DNA of 64,000 nucleotides from assembly GCF_000021985.1 (NCBI RefSeq), contig NC_011901.1, forward strand, positions 1,364,001 through 1,428,000, in the 5' to 3' direction. A program made the translations under genes and the position numbers. Source of the DNA: Thioalkalivibrio sulfidiphilus HL-EbGr7 (GTDB lineage: Bacteria; Pseudomonadota; Gammaproteobacteria; Ectothiorhodospirales; Ectothiorhodospiraceae). Below the pieces are notes generated by a model, which saw only the letters and a list, made by a program, of their open reading frames with translations, searched no databases and had not been told where the DNA came from. This document shows positions 56,856-64,000 of the stretch, piece after piece (within the stretch, counting starts at the first letter, position 1; every line of letters begins with the position of its first letter).

Positions 56856-57728
56856 TCAGTCGCGCAGTTCGTAGACCGCGGCCTCGCTTTCCTTCTGGAT
56901 GGCCGCCTCGGTCTCCCGGGTCATGACGATGATGCTGATGCGCCGGTTGATGGGGTTCTCGGGGTTTGCCTTGTCGAACAGCACCGTGGAGGCCAGCCCA
57001 ACGACCCGGCCGATCTTGGCCTCGTCCATGCCGCCCGACACCAGGGCGCGCCGGGCGGCGTTGGCCCGGTCCGAGGACAGTTCCCAGTTGCTGTAATTGG
57101 GTCGCAGGAACGGGCGGGCGTCGGTGTGCCCGGTGATGCTGATCTTGTTGGGTACCTGGTTGATCAGCCCGCCCAGCTCCTGGAGGATCGCCGTGGAGTA
57201 ACCGCGCAGCTGGGCGCTGCCCAGGTCGAACATGGGGCGGTTCTCCTTGTCCACGATCTGGATGCGCAGGCCCTCGGGGGTGATGTCCAGCAGCAGCTGG
57301 TCCTTGAAGGGCTCAAGCGCCTGGCTGCGCTCGATGGCCTCTTCGAGGGCCTGCATCAGGGCCTCCAGGCGTTCCTTTTCCTGCTGCTCCGCCAGTTCCT
57401 CGATGGTCTCGGCGTCCAGCTCGGCCATCTGCTCGGGGGCCATGTCGATGGCGCCCTCGAAGTCGATCAGGGAGGGGGAGGTGCCGGTGCCGGCCTCGAA
57501 GGCCGGGGTGGGGCTGGCGCCCATGAACGCGGAGGGATTCTGGAAGAACTCGGAGATGGCGGCCTTCTGCTCATCGTCGGTGAAGCCGAGGATCCACAGC
57601 AGCAGAAAGAAGGCCATCATGGCGGTGGCGAAGTCGGCAAAGGCGATCTTCCAGGCGCCGCCGTGGTGGCCGCCTTTCTTGATGATCTTCTTGACGACGA
57701 TCGGCTGTTTTTTGTCATCCAGCGCCAA
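56856..57728 (-). CDS. motB: Flagellar stator protein MotB
   Basis: The 290-residue protein has a single N-terminal membrane helix carrying the proton-binding aspartate (FADFATAMMAFFLLLWI, about 30-46), a plug and linker region, and a C-terminal OmpA-like peptidoglycan-binding domain (ISITGHTDARPFLR). It anchors MotA to the cell wall. Starts 6 bp after motA. Confidence 0.95.
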   Translation of the reverse strand: MALDDKKQPIVVKKIIKKGGHHGGAWKIAFADFATAMMAFFLLLWILGFTDDEQKAAISEFFQNPSAFMGASPTPAFEAGTGTSPSLIDFEGAIDMAPEQMAELDAETIEELAEQQEKERLEALMQALEEAIERSQALEPFKDQLLLDITPEGLRIQIVDKENRPMFDLGSAQLRGYSTAILQELGGLINQVPNKISITGHTDARPFLRPNYSNWELSSDRANAARRALVSGGMDEAKIGRVVGLASTVLFDKANPENPINRRISIIVMTRETEAAIQKESEAAVYELRD

Positions 57729-57734
57729 GGCGCA

Positions 57735-58592
57735 TCACTCCTTGGTGCCGCGCAGATGCTGTTCCAGTTCCTGGAAGCTGGGGCGCAGGGTGGAGGCCAT
57801 GGTCTTGCGGCCGAACTCCACCGCCACCTGGGGGCTGTAGCCCTGCACGTTGGCCAGGATGCAGGCCTTCAGGCAGGCGTAGAACTTGGCCTCGTCCTCG
57901 GCGCGGCGTTCCAGGGCCGTGCTCATGGGACCGACGAAGCCATAGGCCAGCAGGATACCCAGAAAGGTACCCACCAGGGCAGCGGCCACCTTGCCGCCGA
58001 TCTCCTCGATGGGGCCACCCAGGGAGTCCATGGTGTTCACGATGCCGAGCACCGCCGCCACGATACCGAAGGCGGGCAGGGCGTCCGCCACCCGCTGCAC
58101 CGCATGGGCGGGTTCGCCCACCTCGTGGTGATGGGTCTCGAGCTCGATGTCCATGAGGTTGTCCAGCTCGAAGGGGTTCATGCTGCCGCTGACCACCAGG
58201 CGCATGTAGTCGGAGATGAACTCCACCACGTGATGGTCCTTGAGGATGCTGGGATACTTCTGGAAGATCGCGCTCTCCTGGGGCTCCTCGATGTCCGGTT
58301 CGATGCCCATCAGGCCTTCCTTGCGGGCCTTGGTGAACAGGTCGTAGAGCAGCGCGAGCAGGTCCAGGTAGTGGGTCTTCTTGTACTTGGGTCCGCCCAG
58401 CAGGCCGGGGATGCCCTTGAAGACCTTCATGATGGTCTTCATGGAATTGGAGATGATGAAGGCGCCCAGGGCGGCACCGCAGATGATGACCACTTCGAAA
58501 GGCTGCCAGATGGCCAGCAGTTTTCCGCCATGGGCCATGAATCCGCCCAAAACGGAGACTGTGACGATGATGGCGCCAAGGATCAGATTCAC
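57735..58592 (-). CDS. motA: Flagellar stator protein MotA
   Basis: The proton-channel subunit of the flagellar motor. GTG 58592 (VNLILGAIIVTVSVLGGFMA) gives 285 residues and four membrane helices, the usual size. A longer frame to 58691 adds a non-homologous leader. The cytoplasmic loop and the C-terminal VGTFLGILLAYGFVGP helix are conserved. Cotranscribed with motB. Confidence 0.95.
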   Translation of the reverse strand: MNLILGAIIVTVSVLGGFMAHGGKLLAIWQPFEVVIICGAALGAFIISNSMKTIMKVFKGIPGLLGGPKYKKTHYLDLLALLYDLFTKARKEGLMGIEPDIEEPQESAIFQKYPSILKDHHVVEFISDYMRLVVSGSMNPFELDNLMDIELETHHHEVGEPAHAVQRVADALPAFGIVAAVLGIVNTMDSLGGPIEEIGGKVAAALVGTFLGILLAYGFVGPMSTALERRAEDEAKFYACLKACILANVQGYSPQVAVEFGRKTMASTLRPSFQELEQHLRGTKE

Positions 58593-58752
58593 GAACAGAC
58601 TCTCCCGTGTCGTTAATGCGTTTGGGGCACACAGGCCGGATGGAACGGCTTGAGTGTCCCGGCGCCGGGCACAATAATACCCAACAAACACTTACGGCGG
58701 GTACCGCTCTGGTACGGTTTTTAGGTTACCCGTCGCTTACGGAACAGACTCC

Positions 58753-60183
58753 TTGGATAAGCCGACAACCCCTGCTGTCTCGCATCTTGCCGGTGAAGCG
58801 GCGGCTGCCAGTCCCGACGAACTCCCCCTGCTCAAGGGCACCGCGGCCCGGGTGGCAGACCTTTCGGGCGACAGCCGAAGCTCGGTGAAGACGCTGGCCG
58901 CCGCCGTGATGGGCGATCCTGCCCTGTCCCTGCGCCTGTTGCACAAGGCCAATGCCGTGCCGCATCGGCATTTCCGCAATGAGGTCTCCACTCTCGAGGA
59001 CGCCGTGCGCATGCTCGGCACCCAGGCGCTGATCCGCATGGCCACGGATGCGCCGGTGGCCGACGAGCGCCTGGATGCGGCGAGCCTGCCGCGCTACCGT
59101 CGCAGTGCCGGGCAGGCTCTGCTGGCCGCGCGTCTGGCCACCGACTGGGCCGAGAGTCGCCATGACATGTCGCCCCCGGAGGTGGCCCTGGCCGCCCTGA
59201 TGTACAACCTGGGAGAGCTATTTCTGCTGGCCCATGGCGATCGGCGCATCGACCGTTACCTGGAACTGGTGGGCGACAGCCACGTGCTGCCCCACGAGGC
59301 GGAATATGTCTCCCTGGGCGAGAGCCTGGAGGAGCTGGGGCTGGTGCTGGCGCGCCACTGGAAGCTGCCGGAGATGGTGCGCGAATCCATGCGTGCCCGG
59401 AACGCACAGCACCTGCGCACCCTGGGCGTGATGCTGTCCGCGCAGATCGCTCGGGACGCCCTGTCCGGGTGGCGTCATCCCATGCTGACGGCGGACCTGC
59501 GCCTGGTCGGGGCCTTCCTGGATGAGCCCGCCAAGCGGGTGGTCGAGCGCATCAACGACGTGGTGGGAAGCTTCAACGGCGATGCGGCCTATTACGGACT
59601 GGAGCCCCTGCAGGCGCTGGCGCTGGACGAACAGGGCCGGTGCATCGCCCAGGACGAGGCCTGGCGTGCCCATTTCTGTCTCGCCCCCCGGGCCGACGAT
59701 TTCGCCGCCTGCCTCAAGGCCCTGCGTGGCGGGGCTGCGGACAAGACCCAGGTCCTCAAGGCCCTGGTGCGCGGACTGCACCATGGGCTGGGGCTCAACC
59801 GCGTGGCCTTCGCCGCCCTGTCGGCGCAGCGGGAATACCTGGTGGGTGAGCATCTCCAGGGCACGGACTTCGAGCCCGAGTTCAACCGTTTCCACCTGCC
59901 CCTGGCGGAGGCCGGCCTGTTTGCCCGTCTGATGGACAAGCCCGCCGCCTTCTGGCTCAAGGCCGACAACCAGGCCAAGGCCTGGCCCCAGGTTCCGGAA
60001 AGGGTGCGCGAGCTGGTGGGGGTGCGCAGCTTTTTCGCCATGTCCCTGTTCGTGGGGGACAAGCCCCTGGGGCTTGTCTATGCCGACCGCCGCAGCAGCG
60101 AGTGCGAACTGGACGCGCGCAGCTACGAGGCCTTCAGACTGCTGGTGCGCATGGCCGGACAGCGCATCGAGCAGCTGCTGTAG
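58753..60183 (+). CDS. HDOD-GAF signalling protein
   Basis: The 476-residue protein has an HDOD domain (about 20-230: ELPLLKGTAARVADLSGD, ALSLRLLHKANA, ALAALMYNLGELFLL). A C-terminal GAF-like region follows (about 310-476, ending LGLVYADRRSSE). HDOD proteins act in chemotaxis, c-di-GMP and stress signalling without known catalysis. The start is TTG at 58753. It is divergent from motAB across a 160-bp gap and upstream of a chemoreceptor, so a motility-related role is plausible. Confidence 0.8.
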   Translation: MDKPTTPAVSHLAGEAAAASPDELPLLKGTAARVADLSGDSRSSVKTLAAAVMGDPALSLRLLHKANAVPHRHFRNEVSTLEDAVRMLGTQALIRMATDAPVADERLDAASLPRYRRSAGQALLAARLATDWAESRHDMSPPEVALAALMYNLGELFLLAHGDRRIDRYLELVGDSHVLPHEAEYVSLGESLEELGLVLARHWKLPEMVRESMRARNAQHLRTLGVMLSAQIARDALSGWRHPMLTADLRLVGAFLDEPAKRVVERINDVVGSFNGDAAYYGLEPLQALALDEQGRCIAQDEAWRAHFCLAPRADDFAACLKALRGGAADKTQVLKALVRGLHHGLGLNRVAFAALSAQREYLVGEHLQGTDFEPEFNRFHLPLAEAGLFARLMDKPAAFWLKADNQAKAWPQVPERVRELVGVRSFFAMSLFVGDKPLGLVYADRRSSECELDARSYEAFRLLVRMAGQRIEQLL

Positions 60184-60395
60184 GTTCAATGGCTGCGAAT
60201 TCCAGATGAGCGGATATACCTGACTGACCCGCATCAATACCCTTCCCCCGGCCTTCTGTGATACTGCGTTCCTGATTCAAGAATCCTGATCGGTGGCCGA
60301 TTCACTCTGTTAGGGCGCCATCGCGCAACACCCCTTAAATCCTGATCATGTCCAGCCCCGTGGGCTGGTCAAACAGCCTTATTTGCGGAGAACAC

Positions 60396-61967
60396 ATGAA
60401 GAAGAACCTGCCCGTGACCGGTAAGGAAATCACCCTTCCCCAGGGACGGACCCTGATCTCCTCCACGGATCTCAAGGGGAGCATCACCTACGCCAACGAT
60501 ACCTTCGTGCGGGTGAGTGGATTCAGCTGCGAGGAACTGCTGCACAAGAACCACAACGTGGTGCGTCACCCGGACATGCCGCCGGCGGCCTTCGAGGATC
60601 TCTGGAAGACGGTAAAATCCGGCAAGGCCTGGATGGGCATCGTCAAGAACCGCGCGAAGAACGGCGATCACTACTGGGTGGATGCCTACGTCACCCCGGT
60701 GTACGAAAACGGCCAGATCGCCGGCTACGAGTCGGTGCGTGCCATCCCGCGCCGCGAGGACATCGGCCGCGCCGAGCGCCTGTACCAGAAGCTCTGGAAG
60801 AGCAAGGTGAACCTGGCCCGGCGGTTTTATCATGGCGTGATCCCGCGCATGGTGGCCGGTCAGCTGCTGATCCTGCTGGTGGCTTTCCTGCTCATCTCCA
60901 CGGGCTTGGGCCTCGCGGGCACCCTGGGGGTGTTCGCCGGTGCGGGTGTGCTGTCCGCCGCCCTGGCCGTCTGGCTGCTCAGCCCGGTGACCCGGGTCGC
61001 CGCGCACGCACGGCAGATCGTCGACAACCCGGTGATGGAGGCGGTCTACACGGGCCGGCGCGGCGAGGCCGCGCAGCTTGAAACGGCGCTGCATTTCCTG
61101 GAGGCGCGCCTGCGCACGGTGCTTGACCGTATCAGCGTGAGTGCCGAGGACCTGGAAGCGGCGGGCAAGGAGACCTCCCGGACCGTGCACGAGACCGTTC
61201 AGGGTATCGATCGCCAGCGGGGCGAGACCGACCAGGTGGCCACGGCCATGAACGAGATGAGCGCCACGGTGCACGAGGTGGCCTCCAACACCGCGCTCGC
61301 CGCCGAATCCGCGCGCCAGGCGGACAACGAGGCCCATGCGGGCAAGGCGGTGGTGCACGACACCGCCCGGGCCATCGAGGCCCTGGCCTCTGAGGTGGAG
61401 CAGACCGCCCATGCCATCGAGAAACTGGAGAAGGACAGCGACGAGATCGGCAAGATCCTGGACGTGATCCGGGGTATCGCCGAGCAGACCAACCTGCTGG
61501 CCCTGAACGCCGCCATCGAGGCGGCCCGGGCCGGCGAGCAGGGCCGGGGCTTCGCGGTGGTGGCCGACGAGGTGCGCACGCTGGCCAGCAAGACCCAGGA
61601 ATCCACCCACACCATCCAGGAGATGATCGAGCGCCTGCAGGCCGGCGCCCATCAGGCGGTGCAGGTGATGGAGTCCAGCCGCAACCAGGCCCGCAAGGGC
61701 GTGGAGCAGGCGGAAGAGGCGGGGCAGTCCCTGGATCGGATCGCCGAGGCGGTGACCCGCATCAACGACATGAACGCCCAGATCGCCACCGCCGTGGAAG
61801 AGCAGAGCGCCGTCGCCGAGGAGATCAACCGCAACGTGGTCAACATCCGCGACGTGGCGGAGAACAACAACGAGATCGCCGGGCGCACCGAGGCGTCCAG
61901 CGAGCGGCTGGTGAGTCTGTCCCGGGATCTGCATGCCCTGGTGCTGCGCTTCGGAGCCAGCCGATAA
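60396..61967 (+). CDS. Aer-type PAS chemoreceptor (methyl-accepting protein)
   Basis: The 523-residue energy- or redox-taxis transducer has an N-terminal cytoplasmic PAS (about 15-115; [20 protein letters not shown] and [17 protein letters not shown] are Aer-like, probably FAD-binding). A membrane hairpin spans about 160-200, followed by a HAMP-like linker and an MCP signalling domain with the tip [23 protein letters not shown] 60396 follows GCGGAG. Signals through CheW/CheA, which are not in the window. Confidence 0.92.
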   Translation: MKKNLPVTGKEITLPQGRTLISSTDLKGSITYANDTFVRVSGFSCEELLHKNHNVVRHPDMPPAAFEDLWKTVKSGKAWMGIVKNRAKNGDHYWVDAYVTPVYENGQIAGYESVRAIPRREDIGRAERLYQKLWKSKVNLARRFYHGVIPRMVAGQLLILLVAFLLISTGLGLAGTLGVFAGAGVLSAALAVWLLSPVTRVAAHARQIVDNPVMEAVYTGRRGEAAQLETALHFLEARLRTVLDRISVSAEDLEAAGKETSRTVHETVQGIDRQRGETDQVATAMNEMSATVHEVASNTALAAESARQADNEAHAGKAVVHDTARAIEALASEVEQTAHAIEKLEKDSDEIGKILDVIRGIAEQTNLLALNAAIEAARAGEQGRGFAVVADEVRTLASKTQESTHTIQEMIERLQAGAHQAVQVMESSRNQARKGVEQAEEAGQSLDRIAEAVTRINDMNAQIATAVEEQSAVAEEINRNVVNIRDVAENNNEIAGRTEASSERLVSLSRDLHALVLRFGASR

Positions 61968-61973
61968 TGCCGT

Positions 61974-61999
61974 GAGGCGTGAGGCGTGAGGCGTGAGGG
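61974..61999. repeat. Heptamer repeat (GTGAGGC)n at a start codon
   Basis: Four GTGAGGC units run into the GTG start of the next gene. Each unit offers a potential GTG codon in a different frame. Confidence 0.85.
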
Positions 62000-62415
62000 A
62001 GTATCTGTTCGTCTATGGCACCTTGATGGGGGAGACGCCGGATGCCGGTGTGAACCGGGTGCTGCGCCAGTACTGCGAGGATGCGGGGGAGGGCTGGGTG
62101 CCGGGGCGGCTGTATCGCCTGGGCTGGTATCCGGGGCTGGTGCTGGAGGCCGGTTCCAGGGCCAGGCGGGTGCCGGGGCGCTTGCTCAAGCTCAAGGCGC
62201 CGGCACGTTGCTGGCCGGTGCTGGATGCCTACGAGGGCTATCGGCCCGAGGCGCCGGCGCACGGCGAGTACCGGCGCTGTCGCGTCAGGGTAGAGCGGGT
62301 GTCCGGTGGGCGGTCGCTGCTGGCCTGGGTCTATGTCTACCAGGGGCCGCTGTCACGGGGCGAGCCCATCGAGCGCTGGCCGCCGTCCGTGCACGCCCGC
62401 GTCATGCCGTCGTGA
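61993..62415 (+). CDS. Gamma-glutamylcyclotransferase-like protein (AIG2/YtfP family)
   Basis: A 140-residue protein with the substrate loop VYGTLMG near residue 8 and the catalytic glutamate region LDAYEGYRPE. The family includes enzymes that cyclise gamma-glutamyl groups; many bacterial members have no proven substrate. The GTG start is the last unit of a heptamer repeat, and no conventional ribosome site is seen apart from the repeat itself (GAGGCGTGAGG). Confidence 0.82.
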   Translation: MREYLFVYGTLMGETPDAGVNRVLRQYCEDAGEGWVPGRLYRLGWYPGLVLEAGSRARRVPGRLLKLKAPARCWPVLDAYEGYRPEAPAHGEYRRCRVRVERVSGGRSLLAWVYVYQGPLSRGEPIERWPPSVHARVMPS

Positions 62416-62430
62416 ATGAGAATCTCGCGT

Positions 62431-62640
62431 TTGCCGCAGAGGCGCGGAGATGCGGAGTTAATCTGGGAAAAATTGACAGGATTTACATGATTAACACGAT
62501 TTAAGGCTTTGCCCCCCGACGATCAGTGTTCGGGTTTTTCAATCCCGTAAATCATGTTAATCCTGTCAAAATTTCTGTTTTCTCAATGACGCGATGGACG
62601 CGCTGCGCTTCGCCCATCCTGCAGGCTACGCCTCACCCTT
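62431..62640. repeat. Cluster of four repeat families upstream of the ispG 3' end
   Basis: In order: a CGCAGAGGCGCGGAG copy related to 8169-8246; a palindrome with arms TTGACAGGATTTACATGATT and TAAATCATGTTAATCCTGTC (about 62472-62575); one REPIN arm (GATGGACGCGCTGCGC, about 62593-62622); and GCCTCAC/GCCTTAC heptamers reaching the ispG stop. No gene is seen. Confidence 0.85.
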
Positions 62641-62646
62641 CACGCC

Positions 62647-63876
62647 TTACGCCCGTCCATACGTGCGCTTCACATAGGCATCCACCAGGGCCTGGAATTC
62701 CTCGGCGATGTGATCGCCTTTCAGGGTCACGGTCTTTTCCCCGTCCTCGTAGACCGGTGCCACCGGCACCTCGCCGGTGCCGGGCAGGCTGATGCCGATG
62801 TTGGCGTGCTTGCTCTCGCCTGGGCCGTTCACCACGCAGCCCATCACCGCCACGGTCATCTCCTCCACGCCGGGATAGGTCTTGCGCCAGTTGGGCATCT
62901 GGTGGCGGATGTAGGTCTGGATGTCCTGGGCCAGTTGCTGGAAGTACTCGCTGGTGGTGCGTCCGCAGCCGGGGCAGGCCACCACCGAGGGCAGGAAGCT
63001 GCGCAGGCCCAGGCTCTGCAGGATCTCCTGGGCCACGATCACCTCCTGGGTGCGGTCGCCGCCGGGCTCGGGGGTGAGCGAGATGCGGATGGTGTCGCCG
63101 ATGCCCTGCTGCAGCAGGATGGACAGGGCCGCGGTGGAGGCGACGATGCCCTTCACGCCCATGCCCGCCTCGGTGAGGCCCAGGTGCAGAGGATAGTCGC
63201 AGCGGCTGGCCAGCTCGGTGTAGACCCGGATCAGGGGCTGCACGCCGCTGACCTTGGCGGACAGCACGATGCGGTCGTGGGGCAGGCCGATGGCCTCCGC
63301 CTGGGCGGCGCTCTCCAGGGCGGAGGTGATCAGGGCCTCCCGGGTGACCTCCTCCAGTGCCAGGGGCTCGGGCCGGGCGGCGTTCTCGTCCAGGAGACGC
63401 GCCAGCAGGGCCTGGTCCAGGCTGCCCCAGTTCACGCCGATACGCACCGGCTTGTCGTAGCGGCAGGCGATCTCGATCATCTGCGCGAACTGGGTGTCGC
63501 GCTTGGCGCCACGCCCCACGTTGCCCGGGTTGATGCGCAGTTTCGCCAGGGCCTCGGCGCAGGCAGGGTGCCTGGTCAGCAGCTTGTGGCCGTTGAAGTG
63601 AAAATCCCCCACCAGGGGCACCGGGATGCCCATGGCGTCCAGGCGCTCGCGGATCTCCGGCACCGCCGCGGCCGCTTCTTCCGTGTTCACCGTGATGCGT
63701 ACGACCTCCGAACCGGCCCGGGCCAGCTCCGCCACCTGCACGGCGGTGCGTACCGCGTCGGCGGTATCGGTGTTGGTCATGGACTGCACCATCACGGGGG
63801 CGTCGCCACCCACGGTGACGTTGCCCACCCGGACGGGAACGGTGCGGTGACGCTTTACGGACGATGTCTGGCTCAT
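62647..63876 (-). CDS. ispG: 4-hydroxy-3-methylbut-2-enyl diphosphate synthase IspG
   Basis: IspG converts MEcPP to HMBPP in the MEP isoprenoid pathway using a [4Fe-4S] cluster and flavodoxin or ferredoxin. The 409-residue protein has the TIM-barrel start [20 protein letters not shown]. The cluster ligands lie in ACPGCGRT and [17 protein letters not shown] near the C-terminus. The start is ATG 63876. The remaining 124 bp to the window end show no gene I can support. Confidence 0.97.
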   Translation of the reverse strand: MSQTSSVKRHRTVPVRVGNVTVGGDAPVMVQSMTNTDTADAVRTAVQVAELARAGSEVVRITVNTEEAAAAVPEIRERLDAMGIPVPLVGDFHFNGHKLLTRHPACAEALAKLRINPGNVGRGAKRDTQFAQMIEIACRYDKPVRIGVNWGSLDQALLARLLDENAARPEPLALEEVTREALITSALESAAQAEAIGLPHDRIVLSAKVSGVQPLIRVYTELASRCDYPLHLGLTEAGMGVKGIVASTAALSILLQQGIGDTIRISLTPEPGGDRTQEVIVAQEILQSLGLRSFLPSVVACPGCGRTTSEYFQQLAQDIQTYIRHQMPNWRKTYPGVEEMTVAVMGCVVNGPGESKHANIGISLPGTGEVPVAPVYEDGEKTVTLKGDHIAEEFQALVDAYVKRTYGRA

Positions 63877-64000
63877 GGCGGCGGGTGTCGCGGGGCTTGG
63901 GAAAGGCAGGCATTCTAACGTATTTGCCGCCGGACTCGGCCAGCGACCCTGAGTGGTCCGGGGGCGGAGCCCGTGATGCGGGGCGGACCGGACAGGCGTC

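Noticed and set aside
54536-58616. Two 701-codon plus-strand frames antisense to sulP and to motAB
   Set aside because: Both oppose genes with clear membrane and catalytic motifs and translate to Gly/His/Gln-rich sequence without domains.

Overview
This is a GC-rich chromosomal window from a gammaproteobacterium. The gene families and the order mutS, fdxA, pncC, recA, recX, alaS, lysC, csrA, tRNA-Ser are typical of Gammaproteobacteria. A periplasmic [NiFe] hydrogenase, cytochrome c', abundant c-type cytochromes and persulfide-type genes suggest a sulfur-oxidising Chromatiales/Ectothiorhodospiraceae organism, for example a Thioalkalivibrio relative. That taxonomic placement is inference.

Layout. 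1-8163: hydrogenase block, with the structural small subunit and its protease and HupH-like factors on the minus strand and hypC-A-B-D-F-E on the plus strand. 8164-8797: an eroded toxin-antitoxin pair bracketed by long inverted repeats. 8797-23850: housekeeping genes (SYLF protein, AddB-like nuclease, ferredoxin, MutS, PilZ, PncC, RNA ligase-like phosphodiesterase, RecA, RecX, AlaRS, aspartokinase, CsrA, tRNA-Ser). 24100-33895: an MNT/HEPN toxin-antitoxin pair, YqiA-like esterase, a two-cytochrome operon, tRNA-Arg, a PhnD-like binding protein paired with a GGDEF/EAL sensor, a metallo-beta-lactamase/DUF2892 operon behind a palindrome resembling a persulfide-sensor operator, and citrate synthase.

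35000-50907: a group-2-type (Kdo-linked, ABC-exported) capsule locus. kpsS and the export genes kpsE-T-M-D plus a lipoprotein are on the minus strand. The sugar-assembly region and kpsC are on the plus strand. The middle is damaged and looks acquired: a complete IS5-family element, a truncated rfbC, three AT-richer genes of glycosyltransferase or methyltransferase type, a glycosyltransferase fragment, and a kpsC whose first ~40 codons lie in another frame across a G6 tract.

50905-54180: a dense repeat and toxin-antitoxin zone. Two VapBC-type modules, each behind a perfect palindrome, flank a REP-associated tyrosine transposase (RAYT), and all are interleaved with many copies of an inverted-arm REPIN-like repeat. 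Further copies lie elsewhere in accessory intergenic DNA. 54245-63876: tRNA-Val, a SulP transporter with a coiled-coil insertion, MotAB stator, HDOD and PAS-chemoreceptor genes, a gamma-glutamylcyclotransferase-like gene and ispG.

At least four other repeat families recur between genes: tandem heptamers often forming inverted pairs, a palindrome of the GACGCCAAG type, a ~70-bp CACAGAGG/GCGGAGGC repeat, and a GACAGGATT palindrome.
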